From: Natranaerofaba carboxydovora
Lineage (GTDB): Bacteria; Bacillota; Natranaerobiia; Natranaerobiales; Natranaerofabaceae
Reading direction: 5' to 3'
Assembly: GCF_022539405.1 (NCBI RefSeq)
Contig: NZ_CP054394.1
Coordinates: 1,428,501-1,492,500, forward strand
Length of the DNA stretch: 64,000 bases
Positions 44,119-53,664 of the stretch are shown in pieces. Below the pieces are notes generated by a model. That model worked only from the letters and a program-made list of their open reading frames with translations. It did no database searches and had not been told where the DNA came from. The position numbers and the translations under genes are program-made. Each line of letters starts with the position of its first letter. Position 1 is the first letter of the stretch.

Positions 44119-45204
44119 GTGGAAGCAGTACTGTATTTAGAAGATGGAACTACATTTCATGGTAAAGCAATAGGAAAACAAGAAAATTGCGAAGGAGAGA
44201 TTGTATTTACTACCTCAATGACAGGATATCAAGAAACATTAACTGATCCCTCATACTGTAATCAAATTGTTACATTTACTTACCCTCTGATCGGAAATTA
44301 CGGTATCAATAAAGACGACATGGAGTCTATTAAACCTAATTTAAAAGGTGTCGTGGTAAAAGAAAACTGCGACAATCCAAGTAATTATAGAAGTCGGGTC
44401 AGTTTAAACGAGTATCTTAAAGATTGTAATTTGACAGGAATATCAGGGATAGATACCAGAAAATTAACCAGGTTAATCAGAAATAAAGGCACCATGAAGG
44501 CCAAGATTATATGTAATGTTAATCATAATGATAGCCAAAATAACATTTCTAAATTCAATTTTGATAATAGTGATTCAAATGAAAGCTGGGTAATGCAAGT
44601 TACAACCCCTAACCCTTATGTCATCCCAGGAAATAAATTTAAACTTGTTATCTTAGATTTAGGTTGCAAAAAAAGTCTAATCCATTATCTTTCAGAAAAG
44701 GGCGCTGGTATAGTTGTGGTTCCCGCAAATACAAATAAAGAAACAATACTTAGCTACAATCCTGACGGAGTAATTCTATCAAATGGACCCGGAGATCCTA
44801 AAAGCGTTCCAGATGTTATAAAAACTGTTAAAAGTATTATTTCTTCTAACATTCCTGTATTCGGTGTTTGTCTTGGTCACCAGATAATTGGTCTTAGCCA
44901 GGGATTTGATTCATTCAAAATGAAATTTGGCCACAGAGGAATTAATCATCCTGTAAAAAACCTTATTACAGGAAAAGTTAGTATTACTTCTCAAAATCAC
45001 GGTTATGCCCTAAAAAATGAAAATGTTCCCCCGGAAATGGAGATAACCCACTTAAATGTTAATGATAACACTGTAGAAGGTATAAAACATAAGTCCCTTC
45101 CTGTGTTTTCAGTTCAGTTCCATCCTGAAGCAAATCCTGGGCCTAAAGATAATAAGGATTTGATTCAGGATTTTTTGTTTACGTTGGAAAAAGATAAGAA
45201 CTAA
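44119..45204 (+). CDS. carA: Carbamoyl-phosphate synthase small (glutaminase) subunit
   Basis: This subunit of 361 residues has the CarA N-terminal domain (YLEDGTTFHGKAIG, TSMTGYQETLTDPSY) and a class I glutaminase domain with Cys in IPVFGVCLGHQIIGL and His/Glu in VQFHPEANPGPKD. It supplies ammonia to CarB for carbamoyl phosphate, used in arginine and pyrimidine synthesis. It starts with GTG after GAAAGGGGG and is 34 bases downstream of the ANTAR regulator gene on the same strand, so it may share a transcript. Confidence 0.95.
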   Translation: MEAVLYLEDGTTFHGKAIGKQENCEGEIVFTTSMTGYQETLTDPSYCNQIVTFTYPLIGNYGINKDDMESIKPNLKGVVVKENCDNPSNYRSRVSLNEYLKDCNLTGISGIDTRKLTRLIRNKGTMKAKIICNVNHNDSQNNISKFNFDNSDSNESWVMQVTTPNPYVIPGNKFKLVILDLGCKKSLIHYLSEKGAGIVVVPANTNKETILSYNPDGVILSNGPGDPKSVPDVIKTVKSIISSNIPVFGVCLGHQIIGLSQGFDSFKMKFGHRGINHPVKNLITGKVSITSQNHGYALKNENVPPEMEITHLNVNDNTVEGIKHKSLPVFSVQFHPEANPGPKDNKDLIQDFLFTLEKDKN

Positions 45205-45217
45205 GAGGGGTGAAATC

Positions 45218-48200
45218 ATGAAAAATAAAACAAATATTAAAAAAGTCTTAATGATAGGTTCAGGTCCAATTATCATAGGTCAAGCAGCAGAGTTTGATTA
45301 TGCCGGAACACAGGCCTGTAGGGCACTAAAAGAAGAAGGAATAGAAGTAGTACTTGTAAATTCTAATCCAGCCACAATTATGACTGATGAAAATATAGCC
45401 GATAGTGTTTACTTGGAACCGTTGACTAAAGAATATATTACTAAAATAATCGAAAAAGAACGCCCTGAGGGATTGTTAGCTACCCTCGGCGGTCAGGTCG
45501 GTCTAAACTTAGCTATGGAATTAGACCGAGATGGTGTTTTAGATAAATATGGTGTCAAACTCTTAGGTACTTCCCTAAATTCTATTAAACAAGCTGAAGA
45601 TAGAGATGGCTTTAAAAAACTTATGGAAAAAATAAATGAACCTGTACCAGAAAGTATTATAGTTTCTACAACGGAAGAAGCTATATCTTTTGCAGAAAGT
45701 ATAGGATACCCGGTCATAGTTAGACCTGCCTACACTCTTGGTGGCACAGGTGGCGGTGTAGCAAATAATAAAGACGAGTTAAAAGGTATCTCCACGAGAG
45801 GAATCCACTACTCTTTAATTGATCAGATATTAGTTGAACGTTCAGTAACTGGTTGGAAAGAATTAGAGTACGAAGTCATAAGGGATGCTAATGACAATTG
45901 TATAACCGTATGTAATATGGAAAATATAGATCCAGTAGGGGTTCATACTGGTGACAGTATGGTGATTGCCCCCTCACAGACTCTAGCAGATAATGAACAT
46001 CAAATACTTAGAGAAGCAGCAATAAAAATTATCAGGGCCCTTGAAATAAAAGGCGGATGTAATATTCAATTTGCCCTTGATACAAAATCAGATAATTATT
46101 ATGTTATTGAGGTTAATCCAAGAGTTAGTAGGTCAAGTGCTCTTGCTTCAAAAGCAACTGGATATCCAATTGCCAAAATAGCTGCAAAAATAGCCCTTGG
46201 TTATAATTTGGATGAGCTAAAAAATGAAGTTACAGGAAAAACTTACGCTTCTTTTGAGCCAAGTCTTGACTATGTAGTTATAAAATTACCTAGATTCCCA
46301 TTTGATAAATTCAATGTTGCTGATAGAAAGCTTGGTTCACAAATGAAAGCCATCGGAGAAGTCATGGCTATTGAGAGATATTTTGAGAGCGCTTTTTTAA
46401 AAGCATTAAGATCCCTTGAAATTAATCTTAATGAGTTTTGGAAAGATGATTTTTCACCGCACGAAATTTTTACAAATATGTCAGCAGGAAAAGATGATAG
46501 AATAATATGGTTGTTAAGAGCTATTAAAAGTCGTATTTCTATCGAAGAGCTACACGAGATAACAGGAGTAGATACATTCTTCTTAAATAAATTTAAAAAC
46601 ATTGTTGAGCTAGAGCAACAGTTAAAAGAAAACAAAGATAAAATCCTAACAGATAATAAGGTGCTTTTCTCGGAGGCTAAGAAAAGAGGGTTTACAAACG
46701 AACAAATCGCCAGCTTCACAGATGTTAGCTTAGATAAAATCTGTGAATTACAAGATAACGAAGATTTACACCCTGTTTATAAAATTGTAGATACATGTGC
46801 AGCAGAATTTGAAGCCGAAACTCCTTATTATTATTCTTCCTATGAAGATGAGAATGAAATAAAAAAAACAGATAACGAAAGTGTAATCGTTCTTGGTTCC
46901 GGACCAATTAGAATTGGTCAAGGTATAGAATTTGATTACTGTTCAGTACACTCAGTTCTTGCTCTTAAGGAACTTGGTTATGATGCAGTTATTATAAATA
47001 ACAATCCTGAAACTGTCAGTACTGATTTCAACATATCAGACAGACTTTACTTTGAACCTTTAACTACTGAAGATGTAATATCAGTTCTAAAGCAGGAAAA
47101 TGCCAAAGGAATAATTGCCCAATTTGGAGGGCAAACTGCAATTAACCTAGCCTATCCATTATATAATGCCAAAAATAATATTTTAGGAACCTGCGTTCAG
47201 GATATGGACCGGGCTGAAGACAGGAATAAATTCGATACATTACTATCAGATTTAAAACTTGCAAGACCTGAAGGAAAAACTGTTACAAGCACTGAGGAAG
47301 CTAAAGCTATTGCAGATAATCTTGGATTTCCCTTGCTAGTTAGGCCTTCTTATGTCCTTGGCGGCAGAGCTATGGAAATAGTATATAGCCTGGAAGATTT
47401 AGAAAGATATCTAAATTGGGCCGTCAAAGCTTCTCCAGATTATCCTGTACTGATTGATAAATTCATCCAGGGAACAGAAATAGAAGTAGATGCAATATGT
47501 GATGGAAATGATGTTCTAATACCTGGGCTTATGGAGCATATTGAAAAAGCTGGTGTTCATTCAGGAGATAGTATGGCTGTTTATCCAACTATATCTTTGT
47601 CTATCGACTTAAAAGAAAAGATTATTGAATCTACAAAAAAGCTTGCTCTTGGGTTAAATATCAAAGGTATGCTAAATATTCAGTATGTAGTTAAAAACAA
47701 TAATTTATATGTAATTGAGGTTAACCCCAGGTCCTCTAGAACTGTACCTTTTTTAAGTAAAGTTACAGGTGTTCCCATGGTCAATATTGCTACAAAAATA
47801 ATGCTTGGAAATTCACTAAAATCTCAAGGCTGGAATTTTCACAGAATACCTGAACCTGATTTTTATGCCTTAAAAGCTCCCGTTTTTTCTTTTGCCAAAC
47901 TCTCACAGGTTGATACAACCTTGGGACCTGAAATGAAATCTACTGGGGAGGTAATGGGAATTGACCAGGAGTTTGATAGAGCTATTTACAAAGGATTATT
48001 AGCAGCAGGATATAATTTAGAAGATGAAGGTGGGGTTTTGATAACAGTTGCAGACCGCGACAAAGAGTATGTTCATCCTTTAGCAGAAAAATTCGAACAA
48101 CTTGGATATAGGATATTTGCTACTTCTGGCACCGCTGATTATCTGATAAGGAAAGGGTTAAAAGTAAACAAGGTAGGAAAAATAAACTCAGGAAAACCTA

Positions 48201-48427
48201 ACTTATTAGACATCATTGATCAGGGAAAAATTAATCTAGTGGTAAATACATTTACAAAAGGTAAAGAGCCATCAAGGGACGGCTTTAGAATAAGAAGAGC
48301 TTCTGTAGAAAGCAACATACCTTGCTTTACATCTTTAGATACTGTTGAAGCATTTTTGTATGCTATAGAATCCAACAAAAAAGGTAGAGAAAAAAGGGTG
48401 AAGTCGTTACAATCTTATTTAGTTTAA
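45218..48427 (+). CDS. carB: Carbamoyl-phosphate synthase large subunit
   Basis: This subunit of 1069 residues is full CarB length. It has two homologous ATP-grasp halves: VLMIGSGPIIIGQAAEFDYA at the N terminus and VIVLGSGPIRIGQGIEFDYC near 555. Both halves carry the glycine-rich and VNPR motifs (YVIEVNPRVSRSSALASKAT, YVIEVNPRSSRTVPFLSKVT). The C-terminal allosteric MGS-like domain follows from about 935. It makes carbamoyl phosphate from bicarbonate, ammonia and two ATP. It lies 13 bases after carA with GAGGGGTGA as ribosome site. The stop is one base from that of a convergent small gene. Confidence 0.97.
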   Translation: MKNKTNIKKVLMIGSGPIIIGQAAEFDYAGTQACRALKEEGIEVVLVNSNPATIMTDENIADSVYLEPLTKEYITKIIEKERPEGLLATLGGQVGLNLAMELDRDGVLDKYGVKLLGTSLNSIKQAEDRDGFKKLMEKINEPVPESIIVSTTEEAISFAESIGYPVIVRPAYTLGGTGGGVANNKDELKGISTRGIHYSLIDQILVERSVTGWKELEYEVIRDANDNCITVCNMENIDPVGVHTGDSMVIAPSQTLADNEHQILREAAIKIIRALEIKGGCNIQFALDTKSDNYYVIEVNPRVSRSSALASKATGYPIAKIAAKIALGYNLDELKNEVTGKTYASFEPSLDYVVIKLPRFPFDKFNVADRKLGSQMKAIGEVMAIERYFESAFLKALRSLEINLNEFWKDDFSPHEIFTNMSAGKDDRIIWLLRAIKSRISIEELHEITGVDTFFLNKFKNIVELEQQLKENKDKILTDNKVLFSEAKKRGFTNEQIASFTDVSLDKICELQDNEDLHPVYKIVDTCAAEFEAETPYYYSSYEDENEIKKTDNESVIVLGSGPIRIGQGIEFDYCSVHSVLALKELGYDAVIINNNPETVSTDFNISDRLYFEPLTTEDVISVLKQENAKGIIAQFGGQTAINLAYPLYNAKNNILGTCVQDMDRAEDRNKFDTLLSDLKLARPEGKTVTSTEEAKAIADNLGFPLLVRPSYVLGGRAMEIVYSLEDLERYLNWAVKASPDYPVLIDKFIQGTEIEVDAICDGNDVLIPGLMEHIEKAGVHSGDSMAVYPTISLSIDLKEKIIESTKKLALGLNIKGMLNIQYVVKNNNLYVIEVNPRSSRTVPFLSKVTGVPMVNIATKIMLGNSLKSQGWNFHRIPEPDFYALKAPVFSFAKLSQVDTTLGPEMKSTGEVMGIDQEFDRAIYKGLLAAGYNLEDEGGVLITVADRDKEYVHPLAEKFEQLGYRIFATSGTADYLIRKGLKVNKVGKINSGKPNLLDIIDQGKINLVVNTFTKGKEPSRDGFRIRRASVESNIPCFTSLDTVEAFLYAIESNKKGREKRVKSLQSYLV

Positions 48428-48428
48428 G

Positions 48429-48662
48429 CTATTCTCCTCTGTCCCAGGTTAGTTTACATTCCTTACACTCAAACTCTTTAGTTTTAACGGCCATAGCTGC
48501 TGGGATTCCCAGGGCTATGGCCATATAAAAAATGACTCTAAACTCAGGAACAGAAAGAGACATCAAATACGTAATAAATACAAAAACCAGAGCCATAATT
48601 ATTCTATGGGATCTTTTCCCAATATGTCTAATATTTAAACCTTTACATTGAGGGCATTGCAA
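48429..48662 (-). CDS. Small membrane protein with zinc-ribbon-like ends
   Basis: This protein of 77 residues begins MQCPQCKGLNI and ends FECKECKLTWDRGE. The two CxxC pairs flank two hydrophobic segments (about 22-38 and 42-60). If the segments form a hairpin, both ends are in the cytoplasm and could bind one zinc together. The start is TTG with AAAGGTG nine bases upstream. No family name is recognised and the function is unknown. It converges tightly with carB. Confidence 0.7.
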   Translation of the reverse strand: MQCPQCKGLNIRHIGKRSHRIIMALVFVFITYLMSLSVPEFRVIFYMAIALGIPAAMAVKTKEFECKECKLTWDRGE

Positions 48663-48904
48663 GTTGTTTCACACCTTTCTTTCAGGATATACATTTAGTA
48701 CAAACATAGTACCATCTACTAAAATTTTTCTTCAATTTTTCTTCTTTAGGTTTGTTGCTAATAATTTGGACATTCATGTCTTCGGTTGCTGGATAATTTA
48801 GTCTTCATTTACCACATTTATTTTGGGCACGATAAAAACTCCTTTATACAATAACTCCCTCCCCCAGTTCTATTAATCAATTATATCAATATACCGGGAA
48901 AGAG

Positions 48905-48925
48905 AGTTATCAAATAACTTTTTTT
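48905..48925 (+). terminator. Short hairpin with T-run in the carB-methyltransferase gap
   Basis: AGTTAT pairs with ATAACT around CAA, followed by seven T residues on the plus strand. It could stop transcripts leaving carB. The rest of the 265-base gap between the small zinc-ribbon gene and the next gene holds no convincing feature. Confidence 0.45.
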
Positions 48926-48927
48926 AA

Positions 48928-49731
48928 TTACTTTTCTAATTTTCCAGCTCTTTGAGCTTTCAGATAGTTCATACAAAAGTCATCATTACCAATTAAAGTG
49001 TTAGAAGCTATTAGTAATGACATAATTTTCTTGTCTAGTGGGTCCAAAATAACTGAATCCATCCCTTTAGCCATACACATTACCAAAAATGCTCTGTTTA
49101 AGAGATGTCTATTTGGTAGGCCATAGGAAACATTACTTAATCCACAAGTTGTATGTACCTTGTCATACTCCTGATGAATCATCTCTATCGCATCTAGTAC
49201 TTCATTTCCAAAGTCTGTATTTACACTTACAGGCTTAACTAACGGATCTAGAAAGATATTTTCTTCTTTAACTCCAGCATTTTTCATGTTATCTGTTAAA
49301 TTTTTAGCAATATCAAGCCTTTCTTGCCCTGTATCTGGCATTCCGTCATCATTCATACATAATGCTATAATTTTAGCATCATATTCCAAAACCAAAGGAA
49401 GTACTTCATCATAACGTTCTTTTTCATCAGTAATAGAATTTATCATTGGTTGACCATTTTGGTGTGCTTCAAGGCCTACCTTTAGAGCTTCGGCACTTGG
49501 GCTATCTATACATAAGGGCATATCTATTTCTTCTTGGACAGTTTCTACAAGCCATTTTAGACATTCGGCCTCGTCATGAACTCTTGTTCCAGCATTAACG
49601 TCTATATAATTTGCACCAGCTTCTACCTGTTGTCTAGCTATATCTTTAATATATTCGGCATCTCTTTCTTCTACTGCTTTTGATATTGCTTTTCTGCTCG
49701 TGTTTATAAGTTCACCTATAATTAACATCAT
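48928..49731 (-). CDS. Methyltetrahydrofolate:corrinoid methyltransferase (MtgA/AcsE-like)
   Basis: This protein of 267 residues has the pterin-binding (DHPS-like) barrel of folate methyltransferases: GELINTSRKAISKAV, GANYIDVNAGTR, LCIDSPSAEALKVGL, KIIALCMNDDGMP and TTCGLSNVSYGLPNRHLLNR. It moves a methyl group between a corrinoid protein and tetrahydrofolate. In the glycine betaine system this partner is called MtgA. Its ATG overlaps the stop of the DUF1638 gene by four bases (ATGA). It is the last gene of the methyltransferase cluster, so the methyl groups released by the MttB-type proteins probably enter the folate pool here. Confidence 0.9.
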   Translation of the reverse strand: MMLIIGELINTSRKAISKAVEERDAEYIKDIARQQVEAGANYIDVNAGTRVHDEAECLKWLVETVQEEIDMPLCIDSPSAEALKVGLEAHQNGQPMINSITDEKERYDEVLPLVLEYDAKIIALCMNDDGMPDTGQERLDIAKNLTDNMKNAGVKEENIFLDPLVKPVSVNTDFGNEVLDAIEMIHQEYDKVHTTCGLSNVSYGLPNRHLLNRAFLVMCMAKGMDSVILDPLDKKIMSLLIASNTLIGNDDFCMNYLKAQRAGKLEK

Positions 49732-50396
49732 GCATCATCCTCCCTATCGAAAAAATAGTTATTCTTAACAATTTTACAAGGTGGAACTACTACAAAATTA
49801 TCGTCTTTTTCCCATTCCTTAACCACTAATTTTTTAAAAATATCTTCTTTGCCATCAAATACTTCAAATTTGATATTTAGAAAATCTGCCACTTTTTTTG
49901 CATAATCAATATATTTACTCTGATCACCCAGATTATTGCTTTTTACAAATGCAAGGCGAGTATAGTTTTTATATTGCATATCTATAGACCATTTTGCTAT
50001 TTCTTCACCAAATTTTTCTACATATTCCTGATATTCTGCATACGGCTCCCTTAATTCATCAATCCAACCTTTACTCAAGTAGTATGTCCCGGGTTCTTTG
50101 TCAAATTCTTCATTGTACTTCTCCCTTGATCCAAGAAGAATACCGATACAATCATGGAACCTAGGTATTACAAGGGTTTTATCTTTAGACTCAAGGCCGG
50201 CTAATCCATTTGAACATAAGCCATATCCAAATACTAATACATCAGCATCTGTAGTATTATCGATATATTCCTGCAATTTTTCCCTTAATTGATCTGGATA
50301 CCTGTGATATCCAGATTCCAAGAACTCAGCTTTAATATGTGAAGGCTTATAATAATTTATTTCATTCATTATAGTTTTACATGCAATAATCTTCAT
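49728..50396 (-). CDS. DUF1638-family protein
   Basis: This protein of 222 residues contains the DUF1638 pattern: DADVLVFGYGLCSNG, the HDCIGILLGSREKYN loop and FVVVPPCKIVKN near the end. Scattered Cys and His residues could bind a metal or cofactor. DUF1638 proteins are often found beside corrinoid methyltransferase genes in anaerobes, as here, but their role is not established as far as I know. It is tightly coupled to the folate methyltransferase gene. A strong hairpin separates it from the MttB-type gene upstream. Confidence 0.85.
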   Translation of the reverse strand: MKIIACKTIMNEINYYKPSHIKAEFLESGYHRYPDQLREKLQEYIDNTTDADVLVFGYGLCSNGLAGLESKDKTLVIPRFHDCIGILLGSREKYNEEFDKEPGTYYLSKGWIDELREPYAEYQEYVEKFGEEIAKWSIDMQYKNYTRLAFVKSNNLGDQSKYIDYAKKVADFLNIKFEVFDGKEDIFKKLVVKEWEKDDNFVVVPPCKIVKNNYFFDREDDA

Positions 50397-50444
50397 AAAA
50401 CCACTCCAACTATTGTCAGCTTTAAGGAAAGCTTATAAGAAATA

Positions 50445-50496
50445 GAAACATCTTAACTGCCATTTAAAAACCCGTCAGCAGCAGTTAAGATGTTTC
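50445..50496 (-). terminator. 16-bp inverted repeat inside the methyltransferase cluster
   Basis: Bases 50445-50460 pair perfectly with 50481-50496 around a 20-base loop. On the minus strand the tail is UAUUUCUUAU, only partly U-rich. It may be a partial terminator or processing site that lowers expression of the last two genes. Confidence 0.6.
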
Positions 50497-50555
50497 TTTT
50501 GAAAGGTCACGACCTCAGGTATACTAGTTCAAATTTATAGAGCTTAATAGGAGTT

Positions 50556-52019
50556 TTATAGAAATTTTTCTTCAGCTCGTTTAACAATTTCTGATATTTT
50601 CTTCTGTACATCTTCCGGCAACGGTTCTGGTTCGTAATTTTCTAGGATGTCTCTAACTTTTTCATTAGCTCTATCAAACAATCTTTTCTTGCCATCTGCT
50701 GCCCAATTATCATATCTGCTGCGATCCATAAGAGATGAAACACCATCTCTTGTATCATAGAATTCTTTTTTGAACCACTTTTTAGTATGAGCAGCTGTTA
50801 AGAAGTGTCCCGATGGACCTACCTCATCAAAAACTTCCATACCTAGAGCTTCATCGGTAACAGTTACTCCTTCAGCTACCCTGCGAACCATACCTATTAT
50901 GTCATCACAGATCACAAGACTATCCCAAGAAGTAGTCATTCCGTACTCTATATAGCCAACATCGTGATTCAAGTTAGAACCAGAAAGTTGAGTCATAAGG
51001 ATAGAGATAGCTGATTCTATACCGTCTTGCTCATCAGCTAACTTAGAGTCACTACAGCCACAAGTACCAAACATAGGTAGCTTTAGATAATGGCACATAT
51101 CTGCTAGAGCGCTTTGTAGTAGGTCAAACTCTGGAGCACCATAGGAGAATATTGTTGAGTTCATATCCATTATAGTATATACTCCACCTTTAATAAATGG
51201 AGCACCTTCATTTACTAGCTGATGAATCACTAGACCACTTAAACTCTCTGCAATACCAGTCGCCAGATTCCCCGCTAATGTAACAGGGCCAGTAGCTCCT
51301 GCCATTATACATGGCGTATATACAGCTGGAACTTCTTTTTCAGCAGTTATAATAAGCTTGCTCACTGCTTCTTCAGAGTGCTGCAACGGAGAACTAGGCT
51401 CAATATAAAGCCCCATAATCGGATTTCTCTTAAGTTCTTCTTCTCCTCCTGCAACAAGTTCACACATTTCAATTATATCTTTGAAACCATCTGCATCAGC
51501 AGCCGTAGTGATTATTGGCTTCGAAGTGTTTTTGATTTGTGCTTCAAACTGATGTCTATCATGAATTTTTTGGTCAACATCCTGAACGATACCTGCAGAC
51601 ATAACAAAATCTAAGTTAGGTAGTGCATCTATTATTTTACAGGAATTACTAACACTTTCTTTAGTAGTTTTCTTTTTCTCTTGAGTATAAGGATCAATGT
51701 AATATGGTGTATCCGAACCTGTACCATAGTATGCGTTATGGCTTTCTAAGTGGACCGTCCTCTCACCTGTTCTACTATCACATAGTGTAACTCTAGACGG
51801 AGCAGTTTGTAGAGCTTTTTCTACTTTACTTGCTGGAATCCTTACCCTATTTCCTTGAACCCAACATCCAGCTTTTTTTAGTATATCTAATGCCTGATCG
51901 TCAAATATATCTACCCCTGTTCTCTCTAAAATCTCAAGGGAAGCATGAAATACTTTTTCGCACTGGTCTTCAGACAAAACTTGCATAGACAAACTCTTAG
52001 AATTTATATTACTTTTCAA
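50556..52019 (-). CDS. MttB-family corrinoid methyltransferase, non-pyrrolysine (copy 1)
   Basis: This protein of 487 residues belongs to the trimethylamine methyltransferase (MttB) family. The frame is complete with no internal UAG, so it is of the non-pyrrolysine type that includes glycine betaine methyltransferase MtgB. Family marks include EILERTGVDIFDDQALDILK, YGTGSDTPYYIDPYT, CIMAGATGPVTLAGNLATG, GGVYTIMDMNST and FDEVGPSGHFLTAAHTKKWF. It should move a methyl group from a quaternary amine to the corrinoid protein encoded upstream. It starts with TTG after AGGAAGGAGG. It is similar in layout to copy 2, and the two probably arose by duplication. The substrate is inferred. Confidence 0.9.
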   Translation of the reverse strand: MKSNINSKSLSMQVLSEDQCEKVFHASLEILERTGVDIFDDQALDILKKAGCWVQGNRVRIPASKVEKALQTAPSRVTLCDSRTGERTVHLESHNAYYGTGSDTPYYIDPYTQEKKKTTKESVSNSCKIIDALPNLDFVMSAGIVQDVDQKIHDRHQFEAQIKNTSKPIITTAADADGFKDIIEMCELVAGGEEELKRNPIMGLYIEPSSPLQHSEEAVSKLIITAEKEVPAVYTPCIMAGATGPVTLAGNLATGIAESLSGLVIHQLVNEGAPFIKGGVYTIMDMNSTIFSYGAPEFDLLQSALADMCHYLKLPMFGTCGCSDSKLADEQDGIESAISILMTQLSGSNLNHDVGYIEYGMTTSWDSLVICDDIIGMVRRVAEGVTVTDEALGMEVFDEVGPSGHFLTAAHTKKWFKKEFYDTRDGVSSLMDRSRYDNWAADGKKRLFDRANEKVRDILENYEPEPLPEDVQKKISEIVKRAEEKFL

Positions 52020-52132
52020 TTACCTGTTCCTCCTTCCTGATAAAAAGGATGCTACACTATTTCTTTTTATCAAGTTTTTTCATTAAAAGATCTTTAATGA
52101 TACTGTTATAAACAGATTTTTATAATCAAATT

Positions 52133-53611
52133 TTATTTATTTTTTTCGGCGAACTTTTTCTCTGCTTCTTCTAGGATATCCGCTATATCTTTTTGAACAT
52201 CTTCACTTAATACTTCTGGACGATCATTCTCGATTAAGCGTACTGTCTTCTCTTTAACTCTATCTCTCATGCTCTTGCTACCGCTTTTCTGCCAAGCTTC
52301 ATATCTTTGTCTGTCAATCAGATCTGGGAACCAGAACTCATTTTTAAAGTTTTTCATTGTATGACTTTCTCCAAGGAAATGGCCTCCTGGCCCTACTTTA
52401 TCAATTACATCTAAAGCTAGAGTTTCGTCGCTTACTTCGATACCTTCCATAATGCGTCCTACCATTCCAACAACTTCGTCACCAAGTACACACTGATATA
52501 ACGATCCAGTATTACCATATTCACTATAACCAACATCATGTACTAAGTTAGCACCCATAGTAGCAGCCATACCGATTGATAACGCAGATTCTATAGCAGC
52601 CTGCTCGTCTAGCAGCTTTGAATCCGTACATCCTGCTGTACCAAAGATTGGGATTTCCATATAATGGCCAAGGTCAGCCATAGCACCTTGCATTAGCATG
52701 AACTCCGCAGAACCATAACTTAATATAGTACTCTGCATATCCATAATCGCAATCAATCCACCAATGATGAATGGGGCACCAGGGTTTACAAGCTGCCCTG
52801 CAAGTAGTCCAGGGAATGAAGTTACAAGTGACTGAGCAAGTACTCCAGCTATACTAGCAGGTGCAGTAGCCCCACCCATTATACAAGGTGTATAAACTTT
52901 AGGAAGACCTTTTTCTGCAGCCCACATAGCCTTTGATATTGCATCATAGTCCTGAATACTTGGAGGACTTGGCTCAGAATAAAAAGCGACAAAAGGTTCA
53001 TGACGTAGCTCCTCAAGGCTTCCTTTAATTGCTATAGCCATGTCTGTCATTACTTCATACTGTTCAACACCAAAGCCCCAATGGCATATTGGTTTAGTTG
53101 TATTTTGTATCATAGCTTCAAAAGCATGTACGTCCGCCAAGTTATAAGTAACACCTGTAGGAGTTCCAAGATCCATAACATAATCTATATTATCAAGCTG
53201 ATCACAGACCTTACCTACATTTCTTTTATCATCTTTGTTTGGCTTTCTTCTTTCCTCAGTGTAAGGGTCTATCCAAAATGTATTTGTAGGTCCCGGACCA
53301 TAGTAGCTATTGCTTCCTTCTAAATAAAGCTTTCGCTCTCCCTTCATGTCAGTCATTGTAACTCTTGAAGGCGCAGTCCTTATAGCCCACTCCATTAAAC
53401 CTGAAGGTATTTTAACCCTCTTTCCATCAACATGACAGCCATGATCAGCCAGTATTTCTCTAGCTTTGTCATAATACACATCAACACCTGTACGTTCTAG
53501 CATCTCCACAGCAGTAGAAACTATCCTACGACACTGGTCTTTAGTAAGAACTTTTGCCTGCGGAGTATCGTTTGTTGTATAATTACTTCTTACATAGTTG
53601 CTCTTTTTCAC
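52133..53611 (-). CDS. MttB-family corrinoid methyltransferase, non-pyrrolysine (copy 2)
   Basis: This protein of 492 residues shares the whole family pattern with copy 1: EMLERTGVDVYYDKAREIL, YYGPGPTNTFWIDPYT, CIMGGATAPASIAGVLAQS, GGLIAIMDMQSTIL and DKVGPGGHFLGESHTMKNF. It has no in-frame UAG. It begins with GTG after GGGAGG and lies 53 bases after the corrinoid-protein gene, so it is the closest partner of that protein. The gap to copy 1 is about 110 bases. The substrate could be glycine betaine or another quaternary amine; sequence alone does not tell which copy does what. Confidence 0.9.
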   Translation of the reverse strand: MKKSNYVRSNYTTNDTPQAKVLTKDQCRRIVSTAVEMLERTGVDVYYDKAREILADHGCHVDGKRVKIPSGLMEWAIRTAPSRVTMTDMKGERKLYLEGSNSYYGPGPTNTFWIDPYTEERRKPNKDDKRNVGKVCDQLDNIDYVMDLGTPTGVTYNLADVHAFEAMIQNTTKPICHWGFGVEQYEVMTDMAIAIKGSLEELRHEPFVAFYSEPSPPSIQDYDAISKAMWAAEKGLPKVYTPCIMGGATAPASIAGVLAQSLVTSFPGLLAGQLVNPGAPFIIGGLIAIMDMQSTILSYGSAEFMLMQGAMADLGHYMEIPIFGTAGCTDSKLLDEQAAIESALSIGMAATMGANLVHDVGYSEYGNTGSLYQCVLGDEVVGMVGRIMEGIEVSDETLALDVIDKVGPGGHFLGESHTMKNFKNEFWFPDLIDRQRYEAWQKSGSKSMRDRVKEKTVRLIENDRPEVLSEDVQKDIADILEEAEKKFAEKNK

Positions 53612-53664
53612 AACATATCCTCCCTTCCTAATATAAAAAAACTATCTTATACCAAATATAATAC

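Noticed and set aside
46270-46719. 149-codon open frame antisense to carB
   Set aside because: It lies fully within the certain carB gene, has no ribosome site and its composition is that of a complementary-strand shadow.
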